Shown here: positions 33,401 through 44,497 of the stretch, piece by piece
How the letters are laid out: every line of letters starts with the position of its first letter
How positions within the stretch are numbered: position 1 is the stretch's first letter
Source of the DNA: Jaltomata sinuosa
Lineage: Eukaryota > Streptophyta > Magnoliopsida > Solanales > Solanaceae
Assembly (NCBI GenBank): GCA_003996215.1
Contig: QJPP01007598.1
Coordinates: 92,896 to 156,895, forward strand
DNA length: 64,000 nt
Direction of reading: 5' to 3'
Made by a program: the position numbers and the translations under genes
Notes under the pieces: generated by a model
Seen by the model: only the letters and a program-made list of their open reading frames with translations
Databases searched by the model: none
What the model was told of the DNA's origin: nothing

Positions 33401-34562
33401 TGAGTTCACGCTTGATCTTGTGGAGCAATGTTCATTTCAAAAGCAACGAGTAATGCATCTTGCTATAAGTTCCAGGTAATGCTTCCTGACTCCTGACTTC
33501 AATTGCTATATTCTGGTCAGTCTAGAAGCAAGGAAAGCCACCTTCGTTGCACCAAATGACTTCTTGATAGACCCTTTTATTTTCTATTAAACACTCTGAG
33601 TTAGTGTCAGACAAAGGGAGTTTCCGCATATGATTTGAAGATTAATCCATGCTCGAATATTCCAGGGACGAAAAGGTGGTCTCCCAAGCTGCAGAGCTGA
33701 ACGAGCAGCTTGATAGAGTTCTCAAAAGACATGATGCACTTATTTCTGTTAGGCCAAGCTCCACGTCAAATCCACATGATCATGGGCAATCAGAAGAAGA
33801 AGAGGAGCCTGAACAACTTTTCCGAAGGTATGCCTTTTTAGAATGCCAGACTTCACATGGAACTATGAGAAATGCACTGGTAGTTTCTTTTTTATGAACA
33901 ACATTTTTGATGCATAGCTGTTGGTTTCCTAATTAGAGGTGGTATATACTTTTCTTCACCGTTGCTCCACATGATGGTAATTAAGCATGGTTTCTCTGTA
34001 TTATTACGGATGCATGGTCGTCCTTTGGTCAATCTAGTTTTGATCCATCAAGTTTCTCTTGATGTTATTGCTCAGATGTGCTTGGATTATGTGGTGTGTA
34101 CTTATGTTGCTGTCATAGTATTGTTAAGTAACCCAAAACTGTTACAGTTCTCGCTTTTACCCACCTCTTAACAACCAGCCTTTTGTACTTAGATGACTAT
34201 GGTTTGATTTTTCACAATGAGCTCTACTTGATAGAATAAGGAAAGGAAAAGCTCGGCTACAGCCTGAAGATGAAGGCGGTCAAGTAGAACGTCCATTTGG
34301 ATTGCTAGGATCTGCGGTTCCAGGGGATATGCTACATCGTCCACTTATAAGACCAGTAGTTATGGAGCAGAAGCAAGAGAACGACGTTGGGAAAACAGCT
34401 GTTTCAATTCCTCCACCACCTGCAAAACATGCCGAGAGAGAAAAGTTCTTCCAGGATAACAAGTCTGATGGTTCGACTCCGTCTGGTCACATGAGAGGCC
34501 TCTCCTTACACAGTCGCAATGCCAGCAGTTCTCGCAGTGGCAGCATTGATTTCAGTGAATAA
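27472..34562 (+). CDS. TOM1-like protein (TOL family; VHS and GAT domains)
   Basis: Nine coding exons: 27472-27572, 28502-28580, 28724-28822, 29088-29201, 31016-31173, 32698-32773, 33390-33475, 33666-33827, 34235-34562. All introns are GT-AG, and the joined length is 1203 nt (400 residues). The VHS domain covers about residues 5-137 (DWTKNIEICELVARDH, AIKKRLGSK, LLEMLINNIGE, SDLPVREKIFLLLD, GRFPQYYSAYYELV). The GAT domain covers about 183-270 (SILQKASTALEVL, EFTLDLVEQCSFQKQRVMHL, AELNEQLDRVLKRHD). An acidic EEEEEPEQLFRR motif and a Ser/Pro-rich tail ending SIDFSE follow. TOL proteins bind ubiquitinated membrane cargo at the plasma membrane and endosomes and hand it to ESCRT for vacuolar degradation. 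It resembles the shorter members (TOL3/4/5-like). The start follows the acceptor at 27455 by 16 bases. Confidence 0.92.
27778..28004. mobile_element. Stowaway MITE (227 bp) in an intron of the TOM1-like gene
   Basis: Ends CTCCCTTTGTCCCGTTTTAT and ATAAAATGGGACAAAGGGAG, with TA at both flanks. It lies between coding exons 1 and 2 and does not touch the splice sites. Confidence 0.88.
28801..29062 (+). repeat. Tandem duplication spanning an exon end in the TOM1-like gene
   Basis: About 130 bp beginning TGTAAAGACAGTGAAGAAAA (28801) is repeated, diverged, from 28931 (TGTAAAGATAGTAAAGAAAA). The first copy contains the true exon end and donor (AAG/GTCTGC). In the second the donor GT is AT (AAGATCTGC), so the duplicated exon end cannot be spliced there. 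Confidence 0.75.
29640..30490 (-). mobile_element. Copia pol 3' fragment (RNase H) in an intron of the TOM1-like gene
   Basis: On the minus strand, 30486-30211 encodes the Copia RT/RNase H junction (VLEQILCYLKGACGLGTLYN, GYCIFVGGNLISWRSK, STAESEYRTM), and 30183-29992 encodes the end of RNase H (ELWCDNQAAVYIASN, HERTNHIEVDCHLIREKI). The segment to about 29640 (GCATAAATGTTGATCATGCC) looks like the tail before the LTR. It is in opposite orientation to the host gene and 5'-truncated. Frameshifts make it dead. Confidence 0.85.
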
Positions 34563-34770
34563 TATGGTTTCTTATGTTATGTTTATCCCTTTTTTATTTG
34601 AAGTTTCTTTCACCTGTGTATCAAGCTTTTCTTCTTGTGTGCTATTTTAAAGATATGTATGTGGATATTGTGGGGAGAGGGTTGGAATGTTATCAACATT
34701 GTTATATGCTAGTTTAAATTTGAGAATCTGTTACATATATTATACAAGTTTTCCTACTTTAGGAAAAGCC

Positions 34771-34776
34771 AATAAA
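34771..34776 (+). terminator. Candidate polyadenylation signal of the TOM1-like gene
   Basis: AATAAA lies 209 bases after the stop codon in AT-rich 3' sequence. No cleavage site is visible directly. Confidence 0.4.
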
Positions 34777-35950
34777 CATGGATATTTGTTCATTTGAAGA
34801 TCAGGAATTTATTATGAAGTGGGAACCAAGGAACAGTACTGACTTTTCCTGAGCTGTGATTTTTTTATTGGACCTTTTCTCGAGTTCAATCGACGTGTTC
34901 AGTATGGAGTAAAATATTTTTCAGGGAAATAAGTGGGTCTCTTACGTATTTTTGTGTATGTAAATAAAAAAAATATTATTTTAAAATATTTGTATATAAT
35001 TTAGACAATAACTGTGGGAGGTGTATGTGTGGGTGGTAGGGGTGTGAGGTGGTGAAGATGGGAGCTACGAAAGTGGTGTGAAGATGATATGTGTTGGCGT
35101 GGAGTTTAGTGTCAAAAGGATAACAATTTCAACATGATGAATCAAAAGGGCAACTGTCAAAAAACACATACCAAAACGAACACTTCTTCCAAAAATGGAC
35201 GAACTGTGCCACTTTGTTAACTTTCGGCCATTAATGCAATTTTTTTTAATGGGTTCGCCCAATGACCGGCGAACCTCATTTCCATATTTTTGTAGTTTGC
35301 TCATGGGTGGTGAAGTTTTGCATGAAGGTGATTCGCCCAGGTAAAAGCAAATTACTAATTTTGTTTTTTTGAAATGTAGTTTTCCCGCCCATGGGCAAAT
35401 TTAGGGGTGGCAAATGGGTGAATTGGATTGGATTTGGATGGATTGTATATGGATTGAGCTAAAATGGATTGGATTGCAATCCACCCATATAAATATGGGT
35501 AAATATGAATTTGATCAAAATGGTTTTAACCCACTTTTCTTAAGCCAAAAAGTTTTAAGCCTTCTATATGTTGTATGTATATCAACTCGTTGATATTAAA
35601 TCAAACTATTTAGTACTCTAATATAATAAAAGAGTGATTTTACATAAAAATCAAATAATTTTTTTATGTTTTTCGAAAAAAATAAAAAATTCTACCCGCC
35701 TCCTCACATCCACTTCACCCCCCCCCCTCTCCCAACACCCACCCTACCTCCCCCGGCAACCTCCACCCACCCACACCCAATTATTTTTTGTTTTTTCAAT
35801 AAAAAATAATTTATATGTTTTTCAAAAAATAAAATCTACCCCAACTCCCCCCTCCCTCCCGTGCCAACCATCCACCCACTCCAATTTTTTTTTTTTTTTT
35901 TATGTTTTTTTAAAAAAAATAAAATTTACCCCCCGCCAATTTATTTTACA

Positions 35951-36264
35951 AATAGGTGGTCTTTCCGGAAATGTTAAACAAAAGTTTTCCCCTCGCATCT
36001 CGGTCACTTTTACTTCGTTATTTTGTAATCCCCAGGGTATGATACCTTATAGCTTCACAGTTACAAGTTATTTTCTCATTACTTTGGGTCTCTCATTTTC
36101 GATTTTTATTGGCATTGCTATAGTGGGATTTCAAAAAAATGGGCTTCATTTTTTAAGCTTCTTATTACCTGCAGGAGTCCCACTGCATTAGCACCTTTTT
36201 AAGTACTCCTTGAGCTAATCCCATATTGTTTCCGAGCATTAAGCTCATGAATACGTTTATTTGC
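35951..36264 (+). pseudogene. atp6: Mitochondrial atp6 fragment (nuclear insertion)
   Basis: It translates to GGLSGNVKQKFSPRISVTFT, then NPQGMIPYSFTVTSYFLITL and HFLSFLLPAGVPL, clearly ATP synthase subunit a of plant mitochondria. About 105 residues of the middle of the protein are covered, then APF/VLLELI/FRALS in a shifted frame and GIRLFA at the end. One-base changes break the frame after 36188. It is a relic and cannot be expressed as ATP6. Confidence 0.88.
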
Positions 36265-36583
36265 GCTGTCTCGGCTATGCTACCAGAAGCTCTGGAGAAG
36301 TCGGAATAGGAGAGCACTCATCTTGAGGTGGGCTTACTACTTAGATGCTTTCAGCAGTTATCCGCTTCGCACTTGGCAACCCAGCATTTACCGTGGGCAC
36401 GATAACTGGTAAACCATAGGTGCGTCTTTCCCGTTCCTCTCGTACTAGGGAAAGGTCCTCTCAATGCTCTAACGCCCACACCGGATATGGACCAAACTGT
36501 CTCATGACGTTCTGAACCCAGCTCACGTACCGCTTTAATGGGCGAACATCCCAACCCTTGGAGCATACTACAGCCCCAGGTGG
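36265..36583 (-). pseudogene. rrn26: Mitochondrial large-subunit (26S) rRNA fragment, antisense
   Basis: The minus strand matches the conserved 3' part of LSU rRNA. On the plus strand, CTCGTACTAGGGAAAGGTCC, ACGCCCACACCGGATATGGA, TCATGACGTTCTGAACCCAG and TACCGCTTTAATGGGCGAAC are signature sequences (sarcin-ricin loop neighbourhood and domain V-VI). The join to atp6 at about 36265 is direct. The first ~40 bases after the join are less certain. Confidence 0.85.
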
Positions 36584-37549
36584 TTTCCAATTTTTTTTTT
36601 TTTTTTTTTTTTTTTTTCAAAAAAATAATTTACCCCTCCCTCCCCCCCACCACCTTCCACCCACCCGGCCCTAATTTTTTTGTTTTTCCAAAAAAAATTT
36701 TATGTTTTTCAAAAAAAAAAAAAACTACCCCACCTCCCCTCCCCACCATCACCCCACCCATCCACTCCCAAATTTTTGTATATTTTTTTAAAAAATATTA
36801 AATTTTTTCATGTTCTTTTCAATTTTTTTTTTCCTGTCACCCACAAATGAAAAATAAATTAATCTTTTTTAAAATAAAAAAATTAGTATTAATTTTTTTA
36901 TTTTTAGCACAATTAAGAATTTGGGTAGAAGTAAGTGATCTATTATGGGTCTATATGGATACCCATATTTTATTCATTTTGACCATATTTGTAGGAGCTC
37001 TTAAAAAGCCTTTTTACATCGATAATGTGTTATATGACTTAATTACGAATTATATATAACTTTTACTCTTACAGATTATAGCCTTACTTTTCTTACCAAA
37101 AATAGCAGAATCAACTAAATACATATATAATACATTTTTAACACAATTTTAATGTATTAATACATAAACTAATTTGAACGTTTAAAATTCAGGTATAATA
37201 CGTTTTAACATCATTAATAAAAAAATAAATAAATAACAATCATAATACATTTTGAATTCAATATATTATACATCTTATAGAAATGTTTTAATGCACGTGA
37301 TGAATATATAACTAAAACATTTTTAATACAAATTTATTTTACGTATTATACTTGAATTCAATATTTTAGTAGTATTTAAATTAGTTTACGTTGTTAGAAA
37401 TGTATTATATATGTTCTAGAATAACAACTATCAAATTCATAACAATGAATAGTATTGAATTCGAATTGTATTACAACTATCATTTATATTTAATACTGTT
37501 CTAATACAACTTTAATACAACTTTTAAAAATTTCACCTCTTCTTCTCTG

Positions 37550-38000
37550 ATGAATCAACACCACTATACCACCGTTGGACTACCGGTAGCTCCAATCGAC
37601 CAACAACTAACCACCATCGTCACCGCTATCCACCCATAGTCGGAGAAGCCATCTCCGGTTAACTTCGAACTTTGTCCAGGCCACCACCAAACAGCCCCCT
37701 CTTTTCATTCTCCGACCACCAACCACCCACCATCACGCCCCTCTCCTCCTTTCTTCTCCAACTCCACTTTCGGTGGAGTTAATTACCGGAGCAACCAAAC
37801 TAGCCACCACTCCGGTGAAACGATCAACATACCACAAACAACCACACTATCATCGTTGTCTTTTCCAATTGCAACCCAAACTTCCCTTTTTCTTCCTGAA
37901 GAATTTATCTTTCCAGTTCCCAGCCCTTTCCCTTTCCCTTTTCCTTTCCCGGCCAATCAGTAGCTTTTTCGGCTTCAATTTCACGGAGCTGTAGCAACAG
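37550..38000. other. Gene-like GC-richer block inside the hAT-type element
   Basis: A CCACC/CCGG-rich stretch (CACCGTTGGACTACCGGTAG, TCTCCGGTTAACTTCG) stands out from AT-rich surroundings. It resembles the Pro/Ser-rich coding or leader sequence often captured by plant transposons. No protein family recognised in any frame. Confidence 0.3.
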
Positions 38001-38826
38001 TTTTAGCTTAAAAGCTAATTAGCTATTTAGGGTAAAAATAGGTTAGGGATGGTAATAAAAATAAAGTACCCTTAAAAAGGGTAATAATAGATTTAAAAGA
38101 TGTTGTTTATGTAAAAATCCCCTCTTAAAATAGCTTGAAGCTCATATTTATCCAATTAAAATATGAGTGATCCAAGCCATTAAATATGAGTTAAATGGAC
38201 TCATTTCATTAATATGAGCTAAAATTACCACCCCTAGGCAAATTACAAAAAATATTTTTATGAAAATGGGGTTTGCTAGGCATATTATTATTTTTAAATT
38301 TGCATTATAAGGCCGAAAGTTAATGGAGTGGCACAGTTGTGTTCGTTTTGGTATGTGTTTTTTGACAATTGCCCTTTTGGCGTCGGACTCTATTGGAGTA
38401 TGGAGATTGGAGAGGACACGTGGAATGTTACTTGTGAAACTTGTCTTTCTTATTTTTAGTGGGAAATTTTTTTTCTCATTTTTAAGGAAATTATTTTCTT
38501 AAAAAGATGTTTCCAAAAATTTGATCATCCACCATAAAAAAAAATTAATATTTTTGAGAAAATGTTTTTCGCCATCTCGAACACACCCTTTTGTTTTCTT
38601 CAGCTGAAAAAGGTAATTACTTTTTACTTAATTAGCAAGTCGACTAACTGAATAAGCCTCATTTAGAAGCCAAATGGAATAATCAGTATAATTTTTTACA
38701 TTTTTACCTTAGAAGAAGGCAAATTTAAGGTTTACATCAAAGGGTAACTTACATAAAACACACATCTTTAGGAGCTAATTACTCTTTTCCCACTACTTTT
38801 CCTTTGGATATACATCACAATTCCGT

Positions 38827-38965
38827 CGGGATACATCCCAAACCACTCGGATACATCCCAAATCACTCGGATACATCGGCATCTTTGATTTTCTCTCGGA
38901 TACATCGAGTATCCGTATGTATCCGATGGGTGGGATGTATCCGAGGTGAGGTGATGTATCCGAAG
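38827..38965. repeat. Inverted cluster of TCGGATACATC words
   Basis: The word CGGGATACATC or CGGATACATC occurs at least four times on the plus strand (about 38827-38907). Its complement GATGTATCCGA occurs three times just after (38917-38963). The whole can fold back on itself. No terminal repeats or target duplication were found. Confidence 0.7.
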
Positions 38966-41910
38966 GTTTTTTTTGGTTAACATGTGGTATATTAAGTAAT
39001 TAAAATAAAGTAATGGGAGAGTTAGTAAATATGATAAAGAGGTATATCTCTTTAGTTAGTTTAACCTTATATCAATGGGATTTTTGTTTTATGTGGCAAA
39101 TGGGGAAGGAGGAAACTTCCATTATTTTAGGTGTGGAGTTTATGCGCAACGTAATGATCTCTCCTCTAATACTATTCTTATTATTTTATATAATAACACT
39201 TCAGTCTTTTTTTTCTTTTCTTATTAATTTTTTATATCATATTTAACTCTCTCTAACAGTCTTTTCCCAATAACAATAACCATCTTTATAATAATACGCT
39301 ATTTGTAAAATTACCCCTCTATAATAATTATTTTATAGAAAAACAAACAAGATTGTTATAGAGAGGTTATATGGAATCTCGTTGGAAGGGAATCAAAATT
39401 TTCATTGTAAAATCTCACAAGCTAAAACTGAATATGTTATAAACTCATAATAAAAGTTTCATATTTAAAATAGCACCACAAATATGAAATTAATACTCCT
39501 ATGTGTTATGAGTTATGACAGCGTTCTAAACTAAATAAAATGATGCAACGAAGAAAAGAACAAAATCATGAATCACTATATTCAAAAACCTACAATAATT
39601 AGAGAAAGAAAATGAATGCCTTCAGTAGGCAATAAATTGACTTTGAATTAATGGTGTATATCTAATTTTCTGAAACTAGGCATAGGGAAGATACATTTAC
39701 CTATTCAAAACAACTTACGTGACTCTCTTTACCATAATGTACATTGTTTCTTGCTATATATGGAGCCGTGAAGAAGTTGCATGCATATATTGTACGGATA
39801 TCGAATATCTCTCACATTCACATAGACTTGTCGAAGTTGTGACGACGGTATAGTGAATTAATGATCGAACATGCTACAATCTAGGGATCACCGGACAACT
39901 CTTCACTCTATAGGAATCAAGGGCATGATTTATTTTAAGTTCAACTTTCAATTAATTTTTTCTACGTTCAACTTTCAATACTCTTCTTGAAGATTTCGTT
40001 TAAGTTTACCTAGGTAACTAGACTATCAATTTCACGTCTATTTAAATTCAATTATTGGAAAGTCAATCACGTGGGCTGCTATGAGAATGAAAAAACTGAC
40101 TTTCTATTTTGAATCTTAGTAGGCATTTGACCATATAATTTGAAGCTTCAATTTAAAAATTTGAGTTAATGATTACGGAGTAAAATATATTTAAATTATT
40201 ATATTTTTGTGAGTTTCATATTTAACTGTCAGTTGTTTTTTATTTTATTTCAATTATCATTATCTTCGTATTAAAACACACTTCGAAGTTGATTAGCTCA
40301 ACTATCAACTGTTTCTTTTTCTTACCTGAATTGTCACTGTCTATTTATCTAGATGTGTTTTAATACATAATCGGTGATAGTTCAAGTAAGAAAAAAATAT
40401 AAATGGTGATAATTTAGATAGACAAAGAGAATATATGATAGTTGAGTGTGAAATTCGAGAAAAAAAGATAGTTCAAATGTGTTTTTGAACATTATTTCTT
40501 ATAGTTTTGATTTGAAATTAGTGTTTGCTTATGACATCTAAACAAAAATGATCCATAATTTTAAAAGAATTTGCAAAGAAAGACTCATACTCGACGTGAA
40601 GAGATTGTTTGTACCATGTCGTGAGATTATATTAAAGAATAACTAGTTAGTATTATTGTTAATTTGTTAAATCATCGATCTTTCTAAAATTACGTGTATT
40701 CGAAAGTTTTATCGCTAAAATTTATTTATAAAAAGAATATGAAGACATGTAATTTATTAATGTGGCGCCTTATAGAGTATTCTGATACTTTGTTTATGAA
40801 TTACGGAAAAGGGTTAAAAATATCTTTAACGTATTAGAAATGATTCACAATGTCCTTCTTTCACCTACTAGATCAAATTTTCTCCTCACTTTCACCTATT
40901 GGATAAAAAATGCCTTTAACATATTAATGGCTGAAAAAAGCTCTCCTTCCATCTATTTGATTTTTTTTTACCCTAACGTTATTTCAGGCTTAAAATTGCT
41001 CCTCAATTAACATCATAATTATAAGATATTTAATTAGTTTTTTAATTAACACGTGACCTTTATTTATTGATCCACGTAAAATTCTGACTGTACCTAAGAA
41101 AATCCGACCCATCCATAATTCAACCCAATACAAAATTCATTTTAAATTAACACAACTAAGTAGAATATCATTTTAATTCTCATGATATTATTTTTACCCT
41201 TTTAGTTTTCCTCTATGGAATCATATAAGGTTTCATCCGGTGAAAAATATACATGTCTCAAGTTGCATTATTCTTTTTCTTTGAGTCAATTTTACTTTCA
41301 CTTTTTGTTCTAGTGGATCAAGTTGATATTTTACATAGAAAAATAAATTTTATTTTGTTATATATCTTTGCTTAGTTATCCTTTGGTCACTAGTTACTCT
41401 CCTCAAATTACACCGACATGCTTTTTCAGATTTTATTATGTAGTTGTTTTTATCTTATCTCATGTTATACATAATATTACATATCAGATAAATAAAAAAT
41501 TTTAGTCTCAACTCAAACACTAAAAGGGATCGTTTAGTATGCGAGATAAAGTGCGCTATTTTCAGATTACGTTTAATATAAAATTTATACTGCGTTTGAT
41601 TAATGGTATAAATTTATCCTAAAATAAGTTTATACATTAAGAGCCAACAAGTCTGGAACTTGGATAAGAAAATTGATAGACGACATATTAGGAAAGAGAA
41701 ATGAGACATTTTTTTTAAAAATCAACTTTTTTTAGGAAATTAATATATGGAATTCAATATTATGAGAAAAAAATCAATAGATGAAAGGAAGATATTCAAT
41801 ATTAACCTCACTGTTCCATATAGTGTTTCATCTAACCCCATCTCCTCACGTGCATTTCCACTTGTGCAAGTCAGAATTTGATCAATTTAGCAAGTTTTTG
41901 TCCGAGTTAT
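38966..41910. other. AT-rich intergenic DNA with partial MITE-like pieces
   Basis: No gene is supported over about 2.9 kb. Fragments of repeat-like sequence appear near 39290-39370 and 40810-41000 (a GGGTTAAAAATATC...CCCTAACG foldback), but none with clear ends. Confidence 0.4.
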
Positions 41911-41920
41911 GTTAATTTTC

Positions 41921-42574
41921 GAGTTTTGGGCTAAAATTATCCCTCATCTATTAGAGTAGGTTCATTTTGGTCCCTCAAATATAATCCTGAGCATATTTAG
42001 TCCCTTAACTTTACTAAAGTGAAGCACTTTTGGTCTTCTTAACATAATAATGTTAAAAATTAACGGAAAGGATAATTTTCTAACGGTGTAAATTTGACAG
42101 TGTTATCTCTTTCTTAATTGATATACATTTTCTTTCTTTCTTGTCTTCATAATTTTTTAGGATTAATATAGTAGTAGCTATTTATATTTGAAGACAATAC
42201 TTTAGAACGCAATAATCTGCCCACTCGAAAAAATAACCATTTTCTTAAATGCAGTAACAAAATGGTCTTAAAGTCAGTGGCGTAGCTACTATTTTGGTGA
42301 AGGGTGTGCGAATTTCTTCTTAATTGTGTTTAAGAGCGTGCAAAATTAAATATATTCTCATAATAGCTAACACTTAACCTCTATGGGTTTGTATTTTACA
42401 AGTCACGTGAGTGCCACATGGGTTTAACACCGTTATTTTTAAACGGGTTTTGTTAGGGAGATCAAAAGTGCTCCACTTTAGTAAAGTTAAGGGACTAAAT
42501 ATGCTCAGAGTTATATTTGAAGGACCAAAATAAACCTACTCTAATAGTTAAGGGACAATTTTAGCCCCAAACTC
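41921..42574. mobile_element. MULE-type MITE (654 bp) with long inverted repeats
   Basis: Terminal inverted repeats of about 120 bp begin GAGTTTTGGGCTAAAATTAT and end AATTTTAGCCCCAAACTC. The exact 9-bp direct repeat TTAATTTTC flanks both sides (41912-41920 and 42575-42583), as expected for Mutator-like elements. It has no coding capacity. Confidence 0.88.
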
Positions 42575-42949
42575 TTAATTTTCCTTAGTAATTAACTATG
42601 GTCATGTCCTTTTGTCTGCACTCTGCAAGTTTGACCTTCAACTGTTGTATTTTTGGGGCATTAGTGACTGAGAAACGTTCTCTAATACTAGTCCATATAT
42701 AAATATTCAGTAACTTGTATATGTGATATAGACGAACGCATAATAACATTCTGAACCCAAAACAACCTAACAACGAGTTGATGGTCCTCCAATCTTCAAG
42801 ATCTGAAGATGGATCATTCCATCAATATATCATAATTTTCTCCTTTCAGTTGCACTTGTGTTATCAAAATCCTAGTAATTAAACGCTATATCGTACTGAT
42901 AGAGGTGGTGTCTTTACCATTGAAACGTCACTCCGAGTTCCTTATGGTT

Positions 42950-44230
42950 TGACTCGGCCTTGACTTTGATACCATGCTAAATCAAACCCGGCCTTGGCTT
43001 TGATACCATGCTAAAATTCAAGCAAACCATGATCAGAGTATGGAAGAAAAGACTTGTCTTCTTCTATTGATTAACAAGAATATATATATATATACACAAG
43101 TCAAGTGGTAAATTCTAGTCCTAATAAATATGAAAAACTACATAAGCATGTAAAATACACGTTAATTGATGCTAAGGTTGTGCCCAGTTTTAACTTGGGG
43201 TGTGTTCCGTATGGACGAAAATGTTTTTCTTGGAAAACATTTTATAGGAAAACAAGTTGTTTCTTACTTATTTTCTTGTGTTCGGTAAATTTTTTCTAAA
43301 AGCATTTGTATATATTTAACACAAAATTACAATGAGAACAAATAGGGTAAAGGGTGTGGGGTAAGGAAAAATTATAATTTTTTTAAAGAACAAATTAAAA
43401 AATTTCTTTTTTTGTTGGGAGGGGGGGGGGAGGCTGGTAGGGGGTGGGGGTCAGGGTATGGGGTGGGATAAGAAAAAAAAATTGAATTTTTTTAAAATAC
43501 AAATTTTAGAAATTTTAATTTATTTTTTGGGGGGGTGGGTGGGGTGGAGGTGGAGATGGAGTAAGAATTTTTTTTAAAAATAAATTTTAAAAATTTTAAT
43601 TTATTTTTTGGGGTGGGGGTGGGGTAAGAAATATTTTTTAAATTCTTTTAAAAAAATAAATTTTTTTTTTGGAAGAGGGGGTAGGCGGTGGGGTCGGGGT
43701 AGGGGGTGGAGGCGGGGTAAGAAAAAAAATTGAATTTTTTTTAAAAACAAATTTTAAAAATTTTAATTTTTTTTTGGGGTGGAGGGGGTGGGGGCTGGTA
43801 GGAGGTGGTGATTGGGGTAGGAGGGTGGGGTAAAAATAAATATCTTTTAAGCAGGGGGAGGGAGGGGGCTGGTAGGGGAGGTGGGGTTGGGGTAGGGGGA
43901 GGTGTAATTTTAAGAGTGATATGAAAATTGCAACTTGTTTTCCCTACTTTGATTAAGAAAGTCATTTTCCTTATTTTGAAGGAACTTGTTTTCTTAGGGA
44001 AAATATTTTCTAAGATTTTTAAGTCAAACGAATATGAGAAAATAGGAAAATATTTTTCCTTCCTACTGAACACACCCTTGATCTCAACCTATTTTCAGAA
44101 CGTTCAATAATTGATGTTAAGTCGATGCTTAGCCTCAACTAATTGGCCTCAAGTCCTCAACCTGTTTTCAAACCTTTACATGCCTAATACTAAATTTTGT
44201 TGAACGGTAATTACAATACTGGCTCCGCCC
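42950..44230 (-). mobile_element. Copia LTR remnant with tRNA-Met primer site, minus strand
   Basis: GGCTTTGATACCA at 42996-43008 is the complement of the initiator-tRNA-Met primer site. The LTR would start at 43009 (TGCTAAAATTC) and continue right, with an 880-bp MITE inserted in it. The primer-site region is duplicated about 38 bp apart (GACTTTGATACCATGCTAAA at 42963). The right limit is estimated by comparison with the tandem copy of the citrate-binding locus, whose homology resumes near 44234. Confidence 0.5.
43198..44077. mobile_element. MITE with GGGTGTGTTC ends and a G-rich minisatellite core
   Basis: Ends GGGTGTGTTCCG and CTGAACACACCC with subterminal GAAAAT/ATTTTC repeats; TTG occurs at both flanks. 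Inside, 43400-43900 is a ~100-bp minisatellite of G-runs (GGTAGGGGGTGGGGGTC type) alternating with AAAAAATTGAATTTTTTT. Smaller relatives lie at 48172-48360 and partly at 53500. Confidence 0.75.
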
Positions 44231-44487
44231 CTGCTACTAACATTAAATCCTGCATAGGCCACTGCTAATGAGTAAAAGCTGCAGCCGTCTGAATTAGGCT
44301 TCTCTATAAGTCGTTTGTCCATTTAAGAGTCATTGAATGTGAAGAAACGTACAAAGCAAATGGCAAAGACTAATTAGTACACACAATCTTAGTCCTATTA
44401 TATCACATTTCGATGTCTCAATGAACTATGTTAAATGTAAGTGTCATCATCATGTAACTTCCTTGTGCAAATATTTCAAAATTTTCC

Positions 44488-44497
44488 CTATAAATAG
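44488..44497 (+). promoter_or_regulatory. TATA box of the citrate-binding-protein-like gene
   Basis: CTATAAATAG lies 82 bases before the start codon, at a normal plant distance from a start site near 44520. In the dead copy B the same place reads TCAATAAATAA. Confidence 0.65.

Larger units (their letters stand above)
35690..36840. repeat. C-rich/T-rich minisatellite, interrupted by mitochondrial DNA
   Basis: Roughly 100-bp units alternate a pyrimidine tract (ACCCCACCTCCCCTCCCCAC type) with TTTTTATGTTTTTCAAAAAA. About three units lie left of the mitochondrial insert and three right of it, with a 27-base T run at 36591. The G-rich equivalent occurs at 43380-43900 in another MITE. Confidence 0.75.
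35402..38236. mobile_element. Non-autonomous hAT-type element, 2.8 kb, carrying mitochondrial DNA
   Basis: Ends TAGGGGTGGCAA and TTACCACCCCTA, flanked by an exact 8-bp direct repeat, GGCAAATT (35394-35401 and 38237-38244), the signature of hAT transposition. No transposase is seen. Inside lie a C-rich minisatellite, a mitochondrial chimera (35951-36583), AT-rich filler, and a gene-like CCACC-rich block (37550-38000). Confidence 0.8.
35141..38381. mobile_element. MITE split by a later hAT-type insertion (outer element of the nest)
   Basis: The left arm (35141 to about 35230) contains GGGCAACTGTCAAAAAACAC, CATACCAAAACGAACAC, then ACTGTGCCACT and TTAACTTTCGGCC. The right arm (about 38310-38381) is the inverted match. 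Without the inner 2.8-kb element and one copy of its target duplication, the outer element is about 400 bp. Its own target duplication was not found. Confidence 0.75.

Noticed and set aside
35634..36191. 185-codon plus-strand frame that looks like one protein
   Set aside because: It is a chance fusion of minisatellite sequence (Pro/Phe-rich half) with the in-frame part of the mitochondrial atp6 relic. There is no promoter, and atp6 breaks just after.
38827..38965. CRISPR-like array
   Set aside because: Short words occur in both orientations with no regular spacers, the DNA is plant nuclear and there are no cas genes; it is an inverted repeat cluster.
42996..43008. A tRNA gene
   Set aside because: Only the 3'-end complement of initiator tRNA-Met is present, as expected for a retrotransposon primer site. 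No cloverleaf is possible.
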